A stretch of 64,000 bases of DNA from Imtechella halotolerans. Its GTDB lineage: Bacteria > Bacteroidota > Bacteroidia > Flavobacteriales > Flavobacteriaceae. The stretch is taken from positions 803,001 through 867,000 of the forward strand of contig NZ_CP117969.2 in assembly GCF_028743515.2 (NCBI RefSeq), written 5' to 3'. The notes below the pieces were generated by a model that saw only the letters and a program-made list of their open reading frames with translations, made no database searches and had not been told where the DNA came from. Positions 26,554 through 35,555 of the stretch are shown in pieces. Positions within the stretch are counted from its first letter, which is position 1; every line of letters begins with the position of its first letter. Both the position numbers and the translations under genes were made by a program.

Positions 26554-27171
26554 ATGAGAATTTGTAAAATTGCCCTTTTATTTGTAACGGTGGTAACACT
26601 TAGTAGTTGTGCTTCAAGTTATAAAATGATTAATCCAGCCTCTCTTTCGTATAATTCCGCAAATGAAAGTAACGGCGTTTTATTTGAATATAAATATGGT
26701 TTGCTAGAAAAGAAATACCAGAAAAAGGAATTAAAAAAAGGAGTGAGGTTGGTTGCAATTAAAATAACCAATAATTCAGGAAGAGATCTAACATTCGGTG
26801 GAGATGCAAAATTAGCATTTGGAAATGCTTCTGAAATTCAGGTATTAGATAATGAAAGGGTATTTAAAACCTTAAAACAAAGTGCGGCATCGTATTTATG
26901 GTATTTATTATTAACGCCTGTATCCTTCCAATCTACCACAGCAGACTCCTATGGCGAAAAAGAGACAAATTCAACTCCTATTGGTTTAGTAATAGGGCCC
27001 GGATTAACAGCTTCGAATATGATTACCGTTGCTATTTCTAATAAAAATTTTAAGCAAGAATTATTAGAGTATAATATTAACGGTACCGTTATAAAGGACG
27101 GTGAGACTAAATATGGTTTAATTGGAATTCAGACTGAAAATTTCGATGCTTTAAAATTAATTATTGATTAA
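26554..27171 (+). CDS. hypothetical lipoprotein
   Basis: The 205-residue protein starts with a clear lipoprotein signal (ICKIALLFVTVVTLSSC, Cys at about 20) followed by ASSYK. The mature part is mostly beta, with ISLRLVAIKITNNSGRDLTF-like text suggesting an Ig-like or LEA-type sandwich, and a hydrophobic patch near residues 110-120. No enzyme motif is seen. It is the first of several plus-strand envelope genes with unlinked promoters. Confidence 0.65.
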   Translation: MRICKIALLFVTVVTLSSCASSYKMINPASLSYNSANESNGVLFEYKYGLLEKKYQKKELKKGVRLVAIKITNNSGRDLTFGGDAKLAFGNASEIQVLDNERVFKTLKQSAASYLWYLLLTPVSFQSTTADSYGEKETNSTPIGLVIGPGLTASNMITVAISNKNFKQELLEYNINGTVIKDGETKYGLIGIQTENFDALKLIID

Positions 27172-27376
27172 TAATTAAAATACATCCATGATGATGATGG
27201 TACTCGTGATAAGAGTCGGAGGGTATTCCTATTAATGAGACATTGGGATGTTTTAATTCATAATTGATTGGCAAGTTGGTTGAAGTTAAGGACATCCCTA
27301 ATACTAATTGGAAACATATTTGTAGTCGAGGGTTTTTGAATCTAAAATAAAGTTTATAATAAATCAAACATATAAA

Positions 27377-27988
27377 ATGAGAGCCTATTTTTTTCTTTGT
27401 ATTACATTTTTTTCATTATCTTCAGCTATGGCACAGTTGAATCCATTTTTGCCTGCCAAAGCGGTTTTAAAGACTGGAGATACGTTAAATAACATTGTAG
27501 GAAAGTATAAAGCAAATAAGACGTTTGTTTATAAATCAGATTCAGATAAAAAGGCTATAAAAATTGATTTTTCCAAACTGGAATCGGTTCAAATTACAAA
27601 TTCAAAGGGTATCATAGACACATCCTACTTTTTTAAACGAAAGGATCAAAATACCTATGTTAAGGTAGCCTTGTTGATGAAAGGAAAAAAATTGGAAGTA
27701 TATGGTATTCATGGAGTTAATTCTGGATCTGGTGTTGGTATTGGAATGGGATTTTCAATTGGAATACCAATTCCTTATACAACATATTATATTCGAAAGA
27801 CAGGGGAAAATGATATCACATATATGGGAACCTATGGTACAATCAGGGGGTTATTTAAGGTTAAGGTGTATGAATATTTTTCAGATTGTGAATTATTGAT
27901 TCAAAAACTAAAGGAAAAGGAGCTAAGATTACGTGATGGTTTAGTACAAATAGCTGAATATTATGAAAATCATTGTGTGAATGATTAA
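27377..27988 (+). CDS. hypothetical secreted protein
   Basis: The 203-residue protein has a signal peptide (MRAYFFLCITFFSLSSAMAQ) and a mature part that opens with NPFLPAKAVLKTGDTLNN, as in many Bacteroidota secreted proteins of unknown function whose first domain handles an oxidative or metal-like 'GTIKYKKNKT' strand pattern. A glycine-rich stretch (GVNSGSGVGIGMGFSIGIPIP, about 115-135) may be a short membrane-associated hairpin. No catalytic motif is seen. Confidence 0.6.
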   Translation: MRAYFFLCITFFSLSSAMAQLNPFLPAKAVLKTGDTLNNIVGKYKANKTFVYKSDSDKKAIKIDFSKLESVQITNSKGIIDTSYFFKRKDQNTYVKVALLMKGKKLEVYGIHGVNSGSGVGIGMGFSIGIPIPYTTYYIRKTGENDITYMGTYGTIRGLFKVKVYEYFSDCELLIQKLKEKELRLRDGLVQIAEYYENHCVND

Positions 27989-28192
27989 GTAGTTTTTAAT
28001 GTGTCTTAGTAAGGGAATGAGTACTATTTCTAAAAAGTCACCAATAATTTTAATTTGATTGGAAGGCAATTTTATATTCTTCTAAGTTTTAGGTAGAAAT
28101 GGCTGATTTTCCAATAGGTTTATGTACTGTAGAAAATCTGAACTATATTGTTTTGATTAAGTTTAATTTTAACATAACCAAAATGTTAAGAA

Positions 28193-28954
28193 ATGACGGA
28201 AATTAAAGAATCTCAGTATCATTTATCAAGTAGAAAAAGACGAATAATTGCCTTCTTAATTGACCATTTTATAGTCACATTTTTAATGGTGGTAGCAGTT
28301 TTTTTGATGCTAGGTCCAAATTTTATGGATACCGATAATGTGGGCAATTTGACTTCTAAAATAGGTCCAACCGTGCTACTTGGATTTCTTGTGTACTTTG
28401 CCAAGGATTCCATAAAAGGGATCAGTCCAGGGAAGTGGATTATGGGAATTATGGTTCGTGATGAGCATAATTTAGATCAAGTCCCATCCATAGGTACATT
28501 GTTAATTCGGAACTTATTCCTACTAATTTGGCCAATAGAATGTATTGTTCTGGTCTTTAGTAAGGAAAAGAAAAGACTGGGGGATAGAATTGGAAAAACA
28601 GTGGTTGTTAAAAACCCAGTTAGGTCTTCTTTATATCTAAGGATTTCTGTCTTAGCAGTAATGGGAATTTCCTATTTCTTTTTCATCTTTTTATTTGTGG
28701 GTAACACTGTAAAAAATTCTGAAGTCTACAAACTAGCCATTTCAGAAATTGAAGTAAACGAGGAAATACAAATTGAAACTGGTGGTATAAAGGGGTATGG
28801 TATGATTCCTAAAGGAACTGTGCGAATTACAGATCACGTTGGAGAAGCTAATTTAAGCATTAAGGTGCTTGGAAATCAAAAGGATTTGGATGTCGGAGTT
28901 TACTTAAGAAAAGAGCCTAACGAAAATTGGAGATTAATAGAATTGAATAAATAA
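28193..28954 (+). CDS. RDD-family membrane protein
   Basis: Residues 12-145 are an RDD domain: the Arg-rich start SSRKRRIIAFLIDHFIVTF, a second helix (VGPTVLLGFLVYFAKDSI) and the conserved GISPGKWIMGIMVRDE, then LLIRNLFLLIWPIECIV and KRLGDRIGKTVVV. A fourth helix follows (about 150-172). The last 80 residues form a soluble beta region (cytochrome-oxidase-assembly or Coa1-like in position), which is an extension beyond plain RDD proteins. Transport of small ions has been proposed for some family members; the role here is unknown. It is followed after 48 bases by a second membrane protein gene. Confidence 0.8.
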   Translation: MTEIKESQYHLSSRKRRIIAFLIDHFIVTFLMVVAVFLMLGPNFMDTDNVGNLTSKIGPTVLLGFLVYFAKDSIKGISPGKWIMGIMVRDEHNLDQVPSIGTLLIRNLFLLIWPIECIVLVFSKEKKRLGDRIGKTVVVKNPVRSSLYLRISVLAVMGISYFFFIFLFVGNTVKNSEVYKLAISEIEVNEEIQIETGGIKGYGMIPKGTVRITDHVGEANLSIKVLGNQKDLDVGVYLRKEPNENWRLIELNK

Positions 28955-29002
28955 ATAAATTCAATTAATACAGATTGTAACACCAGTAAAATTAGATAAC
29001 CA

Positions 29003-29542
29003 ATGAGTTCAATTGATCAAATTGAAATTCCATTTAGTAAAACAAAAATGGTGCTTACTTTACTAGGCTCCTTGGTTTTTATTGGTCTTGGTCTTTGGTT
29101 TGTAATAGACCCACCAGCGAGCAATCATAGAGTTTTTGGCAACCCAACACGTGTTTTTACTGTTGGTCTTGTTTCCATGCTATTTTTTGGATTGGTATGC
29201 GTGGTTGTTATTCGTAAGTTAGTAGATAATAGACCTGGTTTAATCATTCATAGGCAAGGTATCGTTGATAATTCTAGTGGCGTGTCTGCTGGTTTAATCC
29301 CTTGGGGTGACATTGAAGATATAGAAATATCACAGGTGATGAACCAGAAGTTTATAATGATTATTGTGAATAATCCTGAGTTCTATTTGAACAAGGTGAA
29401 TAATCCTTTGAAAAAAAATGCCATAAAAATGAATTATTTATCCTATGGCTCTCCAATTAGTATTTCTTCAAATTCTTTACAAACCAATTTTAATGATTTA
29501 TTGAGTTTGTTAACCAAAAAAATGGCAGAGTTTAAATCTTAA
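29003..29542 (+). CDS. STM3941-like membrane protein
   Basis: The 179-residue protein has two membrane helices (about 17-38 and 52-72) and a C-terminal cytoplasmic domain. Its pattern, IEIPFSKTKMVLTLLGSLVFI, then FVIDP, GLIIHRQGIVDNSSG and IPWGDIEDIEI, is that of the STM3941 family (PH-like domain after two TM). No enzymatic function is known. It probably shares a transcript with the RDD gene. Confidence 0.75.
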   Translation: MSSIDQIEIPFSKTKMVLTLLGSLVFIGLGLWFVIDPPASNHRVFGNPTRVFTVGLVSMLFFGLVCVVVIRKLVDNRPGLIIHRQGIVDNSSGVSAGLIPWGDIEDIEISQVMNQKFIMIIVNNPEFYLNKVNNPLKKNAIKMNYLSYGSPISISSNSLQTNFNDLLSLLTKKMAEFKS

Positions 29543-29563
29543 AATAGGTAAGGATTCATGAAG

Positions 29564-29590
29564 CGGAATACTTGATTTAATAGTATTCCG
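29564..29590. terminator. hairpin with a 9-bp stem after the STM3941-like gene
   Basis: CGGAATACT (29564-29572) pairs perfectly with AGTATTCCG (29582-29590) around a nine-base loop. It lacks a T run on either side, so it may be a factor-dependent terminator or an mRNA end. The rest of 29543-29862 holds no gene. Confidence 0.45.
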
Positions 29591-29862
29591 AATAATTGTC
29601 GAATTCATTTATGCTATTTCCTTAAAAGATATCTTTCGATTCTTGAATACATCATTTTAAATGAGTAATTTAGTATGGTACCTAGTTGGTATTCAATTCA
29701 TTGAATGCTAAGCGTATGAAGCATACTGTTTTTTTATACAGCCTATATTTGCCCCCGTCTCTTTTTATTGAACCTTCTACTTCATAACCTTTTTGGGTGT
29801 TTAGTGTACCGCAGATGTACTAATTAAAGGATTTCATATACCGATTATTAATAGTCACTACA

Positions 29863-30345
29863 ATGAAAATAGAAGGAAAACTATTCATCTTAGTTACTGT
29901 ATTGTATGTAGCTTTTTCGTGTACCCCTAGTATTGATACTGAGATGGAACAATCAAAGGTGGTGGATGCTGTGCATACATTGTACACCTCCTTTGAGGAG
30001 AAAAATATGACGCTGATGTCTGAAGTGATGGCGCATGATGATAACATGCGCTGTTTTGGAACTGATATATCAGAAGTGCATAGAAGCTGGTCGCAGTGGA
30101 AACAAAGTCATATGGCTCAATTTTCCTCATTTGATAAGGCTGAAATCAAGTCCAAAGACCTTGAGGTGTACCTTAGTAAGGCAGGGAATGTTGCCTGGTT
30201 TTCGGATATCACCGATTGGACACTTATAATTCAATCAGAACCTATTCAGATGAGTGATATACGCATTACCGGAGTGCTCGAAAAGAGAGACACTGTTTGG
30301 AGAATAGTTCAAATTCATGCCTCCGTTCCTCAGCGTTCAAATTGA
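29863..30345 (+). CDS. SnoaL-like (NTF2-fold) lipoprotein
   Basis: The 160-residue protein has a lipoprotein signal (FILVTVLYVAFSC) and a SnoaL/DUF4440-type domain: VVDAVHTLYTSFEEKNMTLMSEVMAHDDNMRCFGTDISEVHRSW in the cone-fold N-terminus, then strands VAWFSDITDW, IRITGVLEKRDTVWRIVQIHASVP. The fold binds small ligands or acts as an isomerase or hydrolase; no specific reaction can be assigned. It is isolated from its neighbours by gaps of about 320 and 577 bases. Confidence 0.75.
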   Translation: MKIEGKLFILVTVLYVAFSCTPSIDTEMEQSKVVDAVHTLYTSFEEKNMTLMSEVMAHDDNMRCFGTDISEVHRSWSQWKQSHMAQFSSFDKAEIKSKDLEVYLSKAGNVAWFSDITDWTLIIQSEPIQMSDIRITGVLEKRDTVWRIVQIHASVPQRSN

Positions 30346-30922
30346 TTCCTAGATTTTAAACGAGTGGCTGTAATAATATGACTGCAATCTTTAGGGTGTT
30401 GATTTTAGGCAACCTGAAATAATTGAATACTTGACTATCATTTTGATGGACTACTCTCTGATTTTACCCTTTTAAAAGTTTGAACAAATAGGTCAACAAA
30501 GGTACAGACAAAGAACCTCTTTATGGTTGTTATCTAATTAGAAAAATAGTGAATTTCAGACTCCTATTGAACAATTGGAGCAGTCATCAAATAGGAGTAA
30601 TATTGTGATTTGATGCTAACATTTTTTTAAAGGATACTATTGGGAGTAAGTACAACATTTAACTTTCAATTTAGACTACTTTTTTAGCATTCTCTTAATA
30701 TATGTTTCCGTCAAGTTCACCCTATTTTAAAGTACTTTTGTTATATACTTACTTGGGTATGTGTTTTATTACCATTCATATGAATTAGACGTAAAAGTTG
30801 AATTGAAATATCCCTTGTGTCTTAGCTGAATGGGCTGTAATTTTTATAGGTAATTTTTGACATACTAAAAAAGTAAGGTGTAGTAATAAGATTCATTGAT
30901 TTTAAGGAAGAAATAGGAGTAT
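30346..30922. other. gap with one perfect inverted repeat
   Basis: No gene was found in 577 bases. ACTCCTATT (30560-30568) pairs with AATAGGAGT (30590-30598) over a 21-base loop, which could be a small RNA element or an operator. Confidence 0.35.
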
Positions 30923-31963
30923 ATGAATAAATTAGTTGGGCTTTTGATTGGGCTCATTTCAGTAGTAGGCTTTAGTCAAACAACCTTTGAAATCAAAGGA
31001 TTTTCTGAAAAGTATGAGGGTGTTCTTACCCTTGTCGATGGTTATGAAGAAGAAGTTTTTAAAAAGGGAGTAATTGCCATTTTTGACAGTAAATCTCAAA
31101 AAAAGCTCTTTGAAATTGAGTCAGAAGAATTGACTTTTGATCTGGATAATGACAATTCCGTTAGAACTAATGTGGTTGAATTGCCTTATGGTGAACAAAG
31201 TATACTTATTTGTCAGGATTTTAATTTTGATGGTATAAAGGACTTAGCGGTTATGGATGGCCAATTCAGTTGTTATCACGGTCCATCCTTCCAAGTATAT
31301 TTGGATATTGATAATAAATTAATTCATAGTCCTGAATTCACCCGCCTTGCTCAGGAATATTGTGGTATGTTTTCGGTAGATTATGATACTAAAACCATTC
31401 ATACCATGACTAAAAGTGGGTGTTGCTGGCATCAGTTTTCAAGTTTTAAGGTGGTAGATAATAAACCAACACCCATATTGGTAGTAGATGAAAATGCCAT
31501 GGATTTTCCCTTTCATACTACTACCATAACAAGGTGGGAGGATGCGAAAAAGATTGAAACCATTGAGAAAACTATCGATTTGGAGTATGAAGGGATACGT
31601 CAAGTACTATCCTTTACCTTACTTAAAAGTCAAAAGAAAGTGGTTGTATATGCTTTAAATGGCCAGGTTTTGAACTATGTGCTTATACGTCCTGATTCAA
31701 CGGTTGAGTTTTCATATCCTAGTACTTTTGCATATGAAAGTCCAGACTTTATCATTAACGCCATGGAAGATACCTTAGGTTTTAAAAATGAAGAGGCTAC
31801 TTATAAGATTTATGAAGTACGTAGACAAGGGAAGGTTGAGAAGATTGGAATACAGGTTCTAATTAACGGAAAAGCATACGATCTGAAAGGAGATGTAGGT
31901 TCATTAAGTGGCTCTTTAAAAGGTGTGAAACAAGTGAATTTGCATAATGTTGTTTATCAATAA
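30923..31963 (+). CDS. secreted hypothetical protein with an XAC2610-like (FG-GAP-like) region
   Basis: The 346-residue protein has a signal peptide (NKLVGLLIGLISVVGFSQ). Residues 75-175 read CQDFNFDGIKDLAVMDGQFSCYHGPSFQVYL, a calcium-binding-type D-x-N-x-D-G-x-x-D loop as in FG-GAP and XAC2610-like proteins, followed by GCCWHQFSSF. The C-terminal third is beta-rich. Such proteins sit in the periplasm or on the surface. It is followed after 22 bases by a lysozyme-inhibitor-like lipoprotein gene, and the two may be one transcript. Confidence 0.65.
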   Translation: MNKLVGLLIGLISVVGFSQTTFEIKGFSEKYEGVLTLVDGYEEEVFKKGVIAIFDSKSQKKLFEIESEELTFDLDNDNSVRTNVVELPYGEQSILICQDFNFDGIKDLAVMDGQFSCYHGPSFQVYLDIDNKLIHSPEFTRLAQEYCGMFSVDYDTKTIHTMTKSGCCWHQFSSFKVVDNKPTPILVVDENAMDFPFHTTTITRWEDAKKIETIEKTIDLEYEGIRQVLSFTLLKSQKKVVVYALNGQVLNYVLIRPDSTVEFSYPSTFAYESPDFIINAMEDTLGFKNEEATYKIYEVRRQGKVEKIGIQVLINGKAYDLKGDVGSLSGSLKGVKQVNLHNVVYQ

Positions 31964-31985
31964 CGTTTAAAACGTAACCATAATT

Positions 31986-32951
31986 ATGATGAGAATTGTA
32001 TTACTTTCATGCATGGTTTTTTTAACCATTGGTTGTAAAAATCAAAATACCAAACAAGAAGTTTCCTCTCCTGTTGAATTTGAAAAGAAGGACGAAATAA
32101 CAGGTAATTATGTGTCCGAAGGATACCATAAAAAGGAGGAAGGTTATGACTGGGTAGCAATTACTATCACTGAAGTAGCAAATGAGTCCATCTCCGTTCG
32201 AATTCGTTCCAGGGCGGATAAAAAGAAACCTACCTGTTTATTTGATACTATTGCCTATAAGTTGGACCAACAAAGGTATAGAACAACTGTAAATGGTAAG
32301 AATGTTATTTTCCAATTTACGGATAAGACAATTACCATTGAGTCAGAAAGTAAGGAAGATGAAGGTGTTTTATATTTCTATTGCTCAGCTGGGGCCTCCA
32401 TTGCTGGAACCTATACTAAAATAGAGGAAGAATTGGATGAAAATCAAATTGACAAAACTCAGTTTTCTAAAGTATTGAATCTACAAAATGTAGGATTTCA
32501 TGTTTCATCAATTGTAAAAGAGGGTACACAGCTACTAGAAGTTGTTACTTTCGGTCTTCCTAATGAGTATAATGAAACCTTTGATCTGGAAAATCAAGTA
32601 GTATTTGATGCAGAAGTGGAGGATTTGAATTCTGATGGTTCACCAGAACTTGTAGTTTATACCAAGGAAAATAATGTACTTCAGAAGGGACATATCTATG
32701 CATTTTCTGTGAATAATATGAAATCCATGAGTCAAGTGTATTTTCCGATAACTCAAGACAATTCAGCCGTTAATCACGGCTACAATGGTCATGATGAGTT
32801 CACACTTGTGGAAACCAACCTTGTTCAACGTTTTCCGATTTTCAAGGAAAACATTCAAACAGGTAAAATGCGACAAGTTATATATAAGCTTCAAAACGGA
32901 GCTGATATGAGACGATTTGTGGTGGTTAAAGCAGAAGAGTATGATAAATAG
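31986..32951 (+). CDS. lipoprotein with a PliI-like (I-type lysozyme inhibitor) C-terminal domain
   Basis: The 321-residue protein begins with a lipobox (FLTIGC, Cys17). The first part (about 38-145) is a small beta domain with two Cys. The second part (about 165-315) follows the PliI pattern: FHVSSIVKEGTQLLEVV, DAEVEDLNSDGSPELVVYT, GHIYAFSVNN, the loop VNHGYNGHDEF and a final RFPIFKEN... region with MRQVIYKLQNG. PliI proteins protect the envelope against animal I-type lysozymes; the assignment is by motif order only. It could instead be a general calcium-loop surface protein. Confidence 0.6.
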   Translation: MMRIVLLSCMVFLTIGCKNQNTKQEVSSPVEFEKKDEITGNYVSEGYHKKEEGYDWVAITITEVANESISVRIRSRADKKKPTCLFDTIAYKLDQQRYRTTVNGKNVIFQFTDKTITIESESKEDEGVLYFYCSAGASIAGTYTKIEEELDENQIDKTQFSKVLNLQNVGFHVSSIVKEGTQLLEVVTFGLPNEYNETFDLENQVVFDAEVEDLNSDGSPELVVYTKENNVLQKGHIYAFSVNNMKSMSQVYFPITQDNSAVNHGYNGHDEFTLVETNLVQRFPIFKENIQTGKMRQVIYKLQNGADMRRFVVVKAEEYDK

Positions 32952-33000
32952 GGGAGATTAAATCCTTATATTAGGACTTATATTCGTTTAAACAAACGTA

Positions 33001-33281
33001 ATGAATACAAGAGCTTTGTTCAAATACTATACAGATAGTACTGTTTTTAATTTCTTCTTTTGTGTACTGATAGCCCTTTTGTTGGTGTCTTTTGGAGTGT
33101 CATTATGTTTTCGACCTTGGGAATTCTAATTGGTTACCTAGGCTATGAAACCTTTAGAAGAAATGAATATTATGCATATTATAATCTTGGATTTACAAAA
33201 AAATCACTTCTTCTAAAAGTGTGTATAATCAATATGGTATTGGCTTGTATCGGTTTGTTAGTGTTTCAAATTTTCAACTAA
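33001..33281 (+). pseudogene. small two-helix membrane protein with a frameshift, beside an ABC ATPase
   Basis: From ATG 33001 the frame MNTRALFKYYTDSTVFNFFF and a hydrophobic helix runs to a stop at 33127. A second frame, entered near 33100, continues with FSTLGILIGYLGYETFRRNEYYAYYNLGFTKKSLL and a final helix ending at 33281. Together they give about 93 residues with two or three membrane helices, the usual small partner upstream of such ATPases. The ATPase start touches the stop of the second frame. Either the copy is broken or a programmed shift joins the halves. Confidence 0.6.
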
Positions 33282-33950
33282 ATGGATACACTCTTGCTTA
33301 CGAATATCCATAAATCTTTTGACAAAAGAATTCTATTACAAAATGTTGAATTTGAGTGTAAGGTTGGGCAAATTATAGGTGTTTTAGGTCGCAATGGATG
33401 TGGCAAATCCACGCTATTAAAGATGATTTTTGGAACCGAAAAGGCAGATACAATAGGTATTAAAATAAATTCAAAGGTATACACTCCTAAAGAAATTATC
33501 CCTTCCAGAAGAATTGGCTATCTGCCCCAAGTCACATTTTTACCAAAAGATATAATGGTAAGAGATATTATTTCAGTGTTTTTTCCAAACGGTGAATTAC
33601 AGGACCTCATTTTTTATGCACCAAAGGTTTCCAGTTTTGAAACCACTAAAGTGGGTAACCTTTCTTTAGGACAATTACGCTATTTAGAACTCCTATTAAT
33701 GGGAAATCTTCCCCATACTTTTCTTTTGCTGGATGAACCATTTTCAATGATTGAGCCTCTTTATAAGGAGGTGATAAAAGAATTCCTTATAGAGCTTAAG
33801 AATTCAAAAGGGATCATATTGACAGATCATTACTATAATGATGTACTTGAAATTACTACTAAAAACTATGTGATTACAGATGCTCAAATAGTCCCAATTC
33901 TTGATAAAGCGGACTTGGTTTTTTATGATTATTTGAGGTCATATGAATAA
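33282..33950 (+). CDS. ABC transporter ATP-binding protein with a divergent signature
   Basis: The 222-residue protein has Walker A GRNGCGKST (about 36-44) and Walker B FLLLDEPFS, but the signature reads LSLGQLRYLELL instead of LSGGQ, and the switch His is in LTDHYYNDV. These are features of a small Bacteroidota family of single-ATPase transporters coupled to a short membrane protein. It immediately follows the frameshifted membrane gene. If the partner is broken, the ATPase may be an orphan. Confidence 0.8.
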   Translation: MDTLLLTNIHKSFDKRILLQNVEFECKVGQIIGVLGRNGCGKSTLLKMIFGTEKADTIGIKINSKVYTPKEIIPSRRIGYLPQVTFLPKDIMVRDIISVFFPNGELQDLIFYAPKVSSFETTKVGNLSLGQLRYLELLLMGNLPHTFLLLDEPFSMIEPLYKEVIKEFLIELKNSKGIILTDHYYNDVLEITTKNYVITDAQIVPILDKADLVFYDYLRSYE

Positions 33951-34012
33951 AACTTAATTTGCTATGTGTATTTTAGTTGTGTTGAAATTCCTTAAGTAGT
34001 CGTATTAATTAT

Positions 34013-35464
34013 ATGAAGTTGACTTTTTTTAAAGTATCAGGTATCACGATTTTATCGTTATTGATGTTAGCTAGTAATAGCCCGAAACCAGATGTAGATA
34101 CAAGACCTAATGTTATTCTATTCTATTTGGATGATAGTGGATATGGGGATTTTGCACATAATGGGAACCCTACCATTAAAACTCCGAACATTACCAAACT
34201 TAAGGAAAGCGGTGTGAATTTTACCCAGTTTTATGTTACTTCTCCAGCCTGTACAGCGTCCCGCTATTCTTTGTTAACTGGACGTTATCCCGGGCGTTCT
34301 GGCTTGGGATCTTGGGTAATAGGACCTAATGATAAGAAGTATATGCATCCCAAGGAAATAACACTGGCTGAGGGGCTTAAATCAGTAGGGTATAAAACAG
34401 CTTTGTTTGGGAAATGGCACCTTGGGTCCCCAAATGAAAAAAATCAGTTTTCTAAAGAGACACTTCCTTTAGCTCATGGTTTTGATCAGTGGATAGGAAC
34501 CAATGTATCTCATGATTATGATAGTGCCATGCTTATTAAAAGTAATCCACTCGGTAATACACCAATAGCAGGCTATGAAATATTAGAAAAGGATTTGCCA
34601 TCTAATATCAAAGCTTCTGAATCCCTAACTGGTCTTTGCGCGAAAGCGACTATGGATTTCATAAGGGACAATAAAAGGAATCCATTCTTTGCCTACGTGG
34701 CCTTTAATATGCCACATTTGGGACTATTTGTGAGTGACGATTTTAAGGGTCGTTCTCGTCATGGTATATTAGGAGATGTCATGGAGGAACTGGATGCTGC
34801 TGTGGGAGCCATTATGAATACGTTGGAAGAAGTCGGTGTGAAAGAAAATACGATTGTCATTTTTGCCTCCGATAATGGGCCTTGGATAAAATTTAGCAAT
34901 CAATCGGAGACTAAATACGGTGATACCCGATTACAGGTTGGGTATGCAACACCTTTTAGAGACGGGAAAGGGTCCACCTGGGAGGGAGGGCATCGCGTAC
35001 CTGGGATTATTAGCTGGCCTGCTAAAATAAAAGGAAACCGAAATGAGCAAACACCAGTAAGTACACTGGATATAGTTCCTACTATCTTTAAAATTGCCGG
35101 TGTTCCATTGCCCACCAATAGAACTATTGATGGGAGGGATATTACGCCCCTTCTAATGCCAAGGCCTAATAGCGATACATTGGAAGAATTTAATTTCTTA
35201 TATTCCTATATGGATAATAAGCCTTCTGCCATTAGACAAGGAGCTTGGAAACTTCATGTACGTATCGGTTCTCAAACGGAAAATGATTATGGTTTTACCG
35301 CATCACGGGAAACCCCATTATTGTTTCAGGTGGAGCATGATCTAGGAGAACGTATTAATGTGGCCGCTACTTATTCTGAAAAGGTTCGTCAAATGATGGC
35401 TGACTTAGAACGATTTGAAGTTCAACTCAAAAAGGAAGGTACTTTCTGGGATACAGAAAATTAG
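34013..35464 (+). CDS. secreted sulfatase (arylsulfatase type)
   Basis: The 483-residue protein has a signal peptide (ITILSLLMLASN) and the sulfatase fold: metal-binding VILFYLDDSGYGD (D40, D41), and the formylglycine site CTASRYSLLTGRYPGR with Cys80. The site has Ala in the usual Pro position (C-T-A-S-R), which is still within the C-x-P/A-x-R rule. KTALFGKWHLG and FASDNGPW hold further metal and substrate residues. Activity needs conversion of Cys80 to formylglycine by an FGE or anaerobic maturase, and neither is evident nearby. The likely substrate is a sulfated polysaccharide or small ester. Confidence 0.88.
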   Translation: MKLTFFKVSGITILSLLMLASNSPKPDVDTRPNVILFYLDDSGYGDFAHNGNPTIKTPNITKLKESGVNFTQFYVTSPACTASRYSLLTGRYPGRSGLGSWVIGPNDKKYMHPKEITLAEGLKSVGYKTALFGKWHLGSPNEKNQFSKETLPLAHGFDQWIGTNVSHDYDSAMLIKSNPLGNTPIAGYEILEKDLPSNIKASESLTGLCAKATMDFIRDNKRNPFFAYVAFNMPHLGLFVSDDFKGRSRHGILGDVMEELDAAVGAIMNTLEEVGVKENTIVIFASDNGPWIKFSNQSETKYGDTRLQVGYATPFRDGKGSTWEGGHRVPGIISWPAKIKGNRNEQTPVSTLDIVPTIFKIAGVPLPTNRTIDGRDITPLLMPRPNSDTLEEFNFLYSYMDNKPSAIRQGAWKLHVRIGSQTENDYGFTASRETPLLFQVEHDLGERINVAATYSEKVRQMMADLERFEVQLKKEGTFWDTEN

Positions 35465-35497
35465 CATTTCCTATAGACCAAAGATGCAATGAACTTT

Positions 35498-35540
35498 AAA
35501 TGACCTCCAAAAAGAGTAGTGTTTTTTGGAGGTCATTTTT
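35498..35540. terminator. bidirectional terminator between convergent genes
   Basis: AAATGACCTCCAAAAA (35498-35513) pairs with the TTTTTTGGAGGTCATTT stretch at 35522-35538. A T run follows on the plus strand and an A run precedes it, giving U tracts in both directions. It separates the sulfatase gene from the minus-strand nor operon. Confidence 0.8.
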
Positions 35541-35555
35541 ATTCTACTAGTTCAA

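Noticed and set aside
27161-27367. Minus-strand ORF with a His-rich end
   Set aside because: The His run comes from a short ATG repeat on the plus strand; no promoter or protein-like composition supports it.
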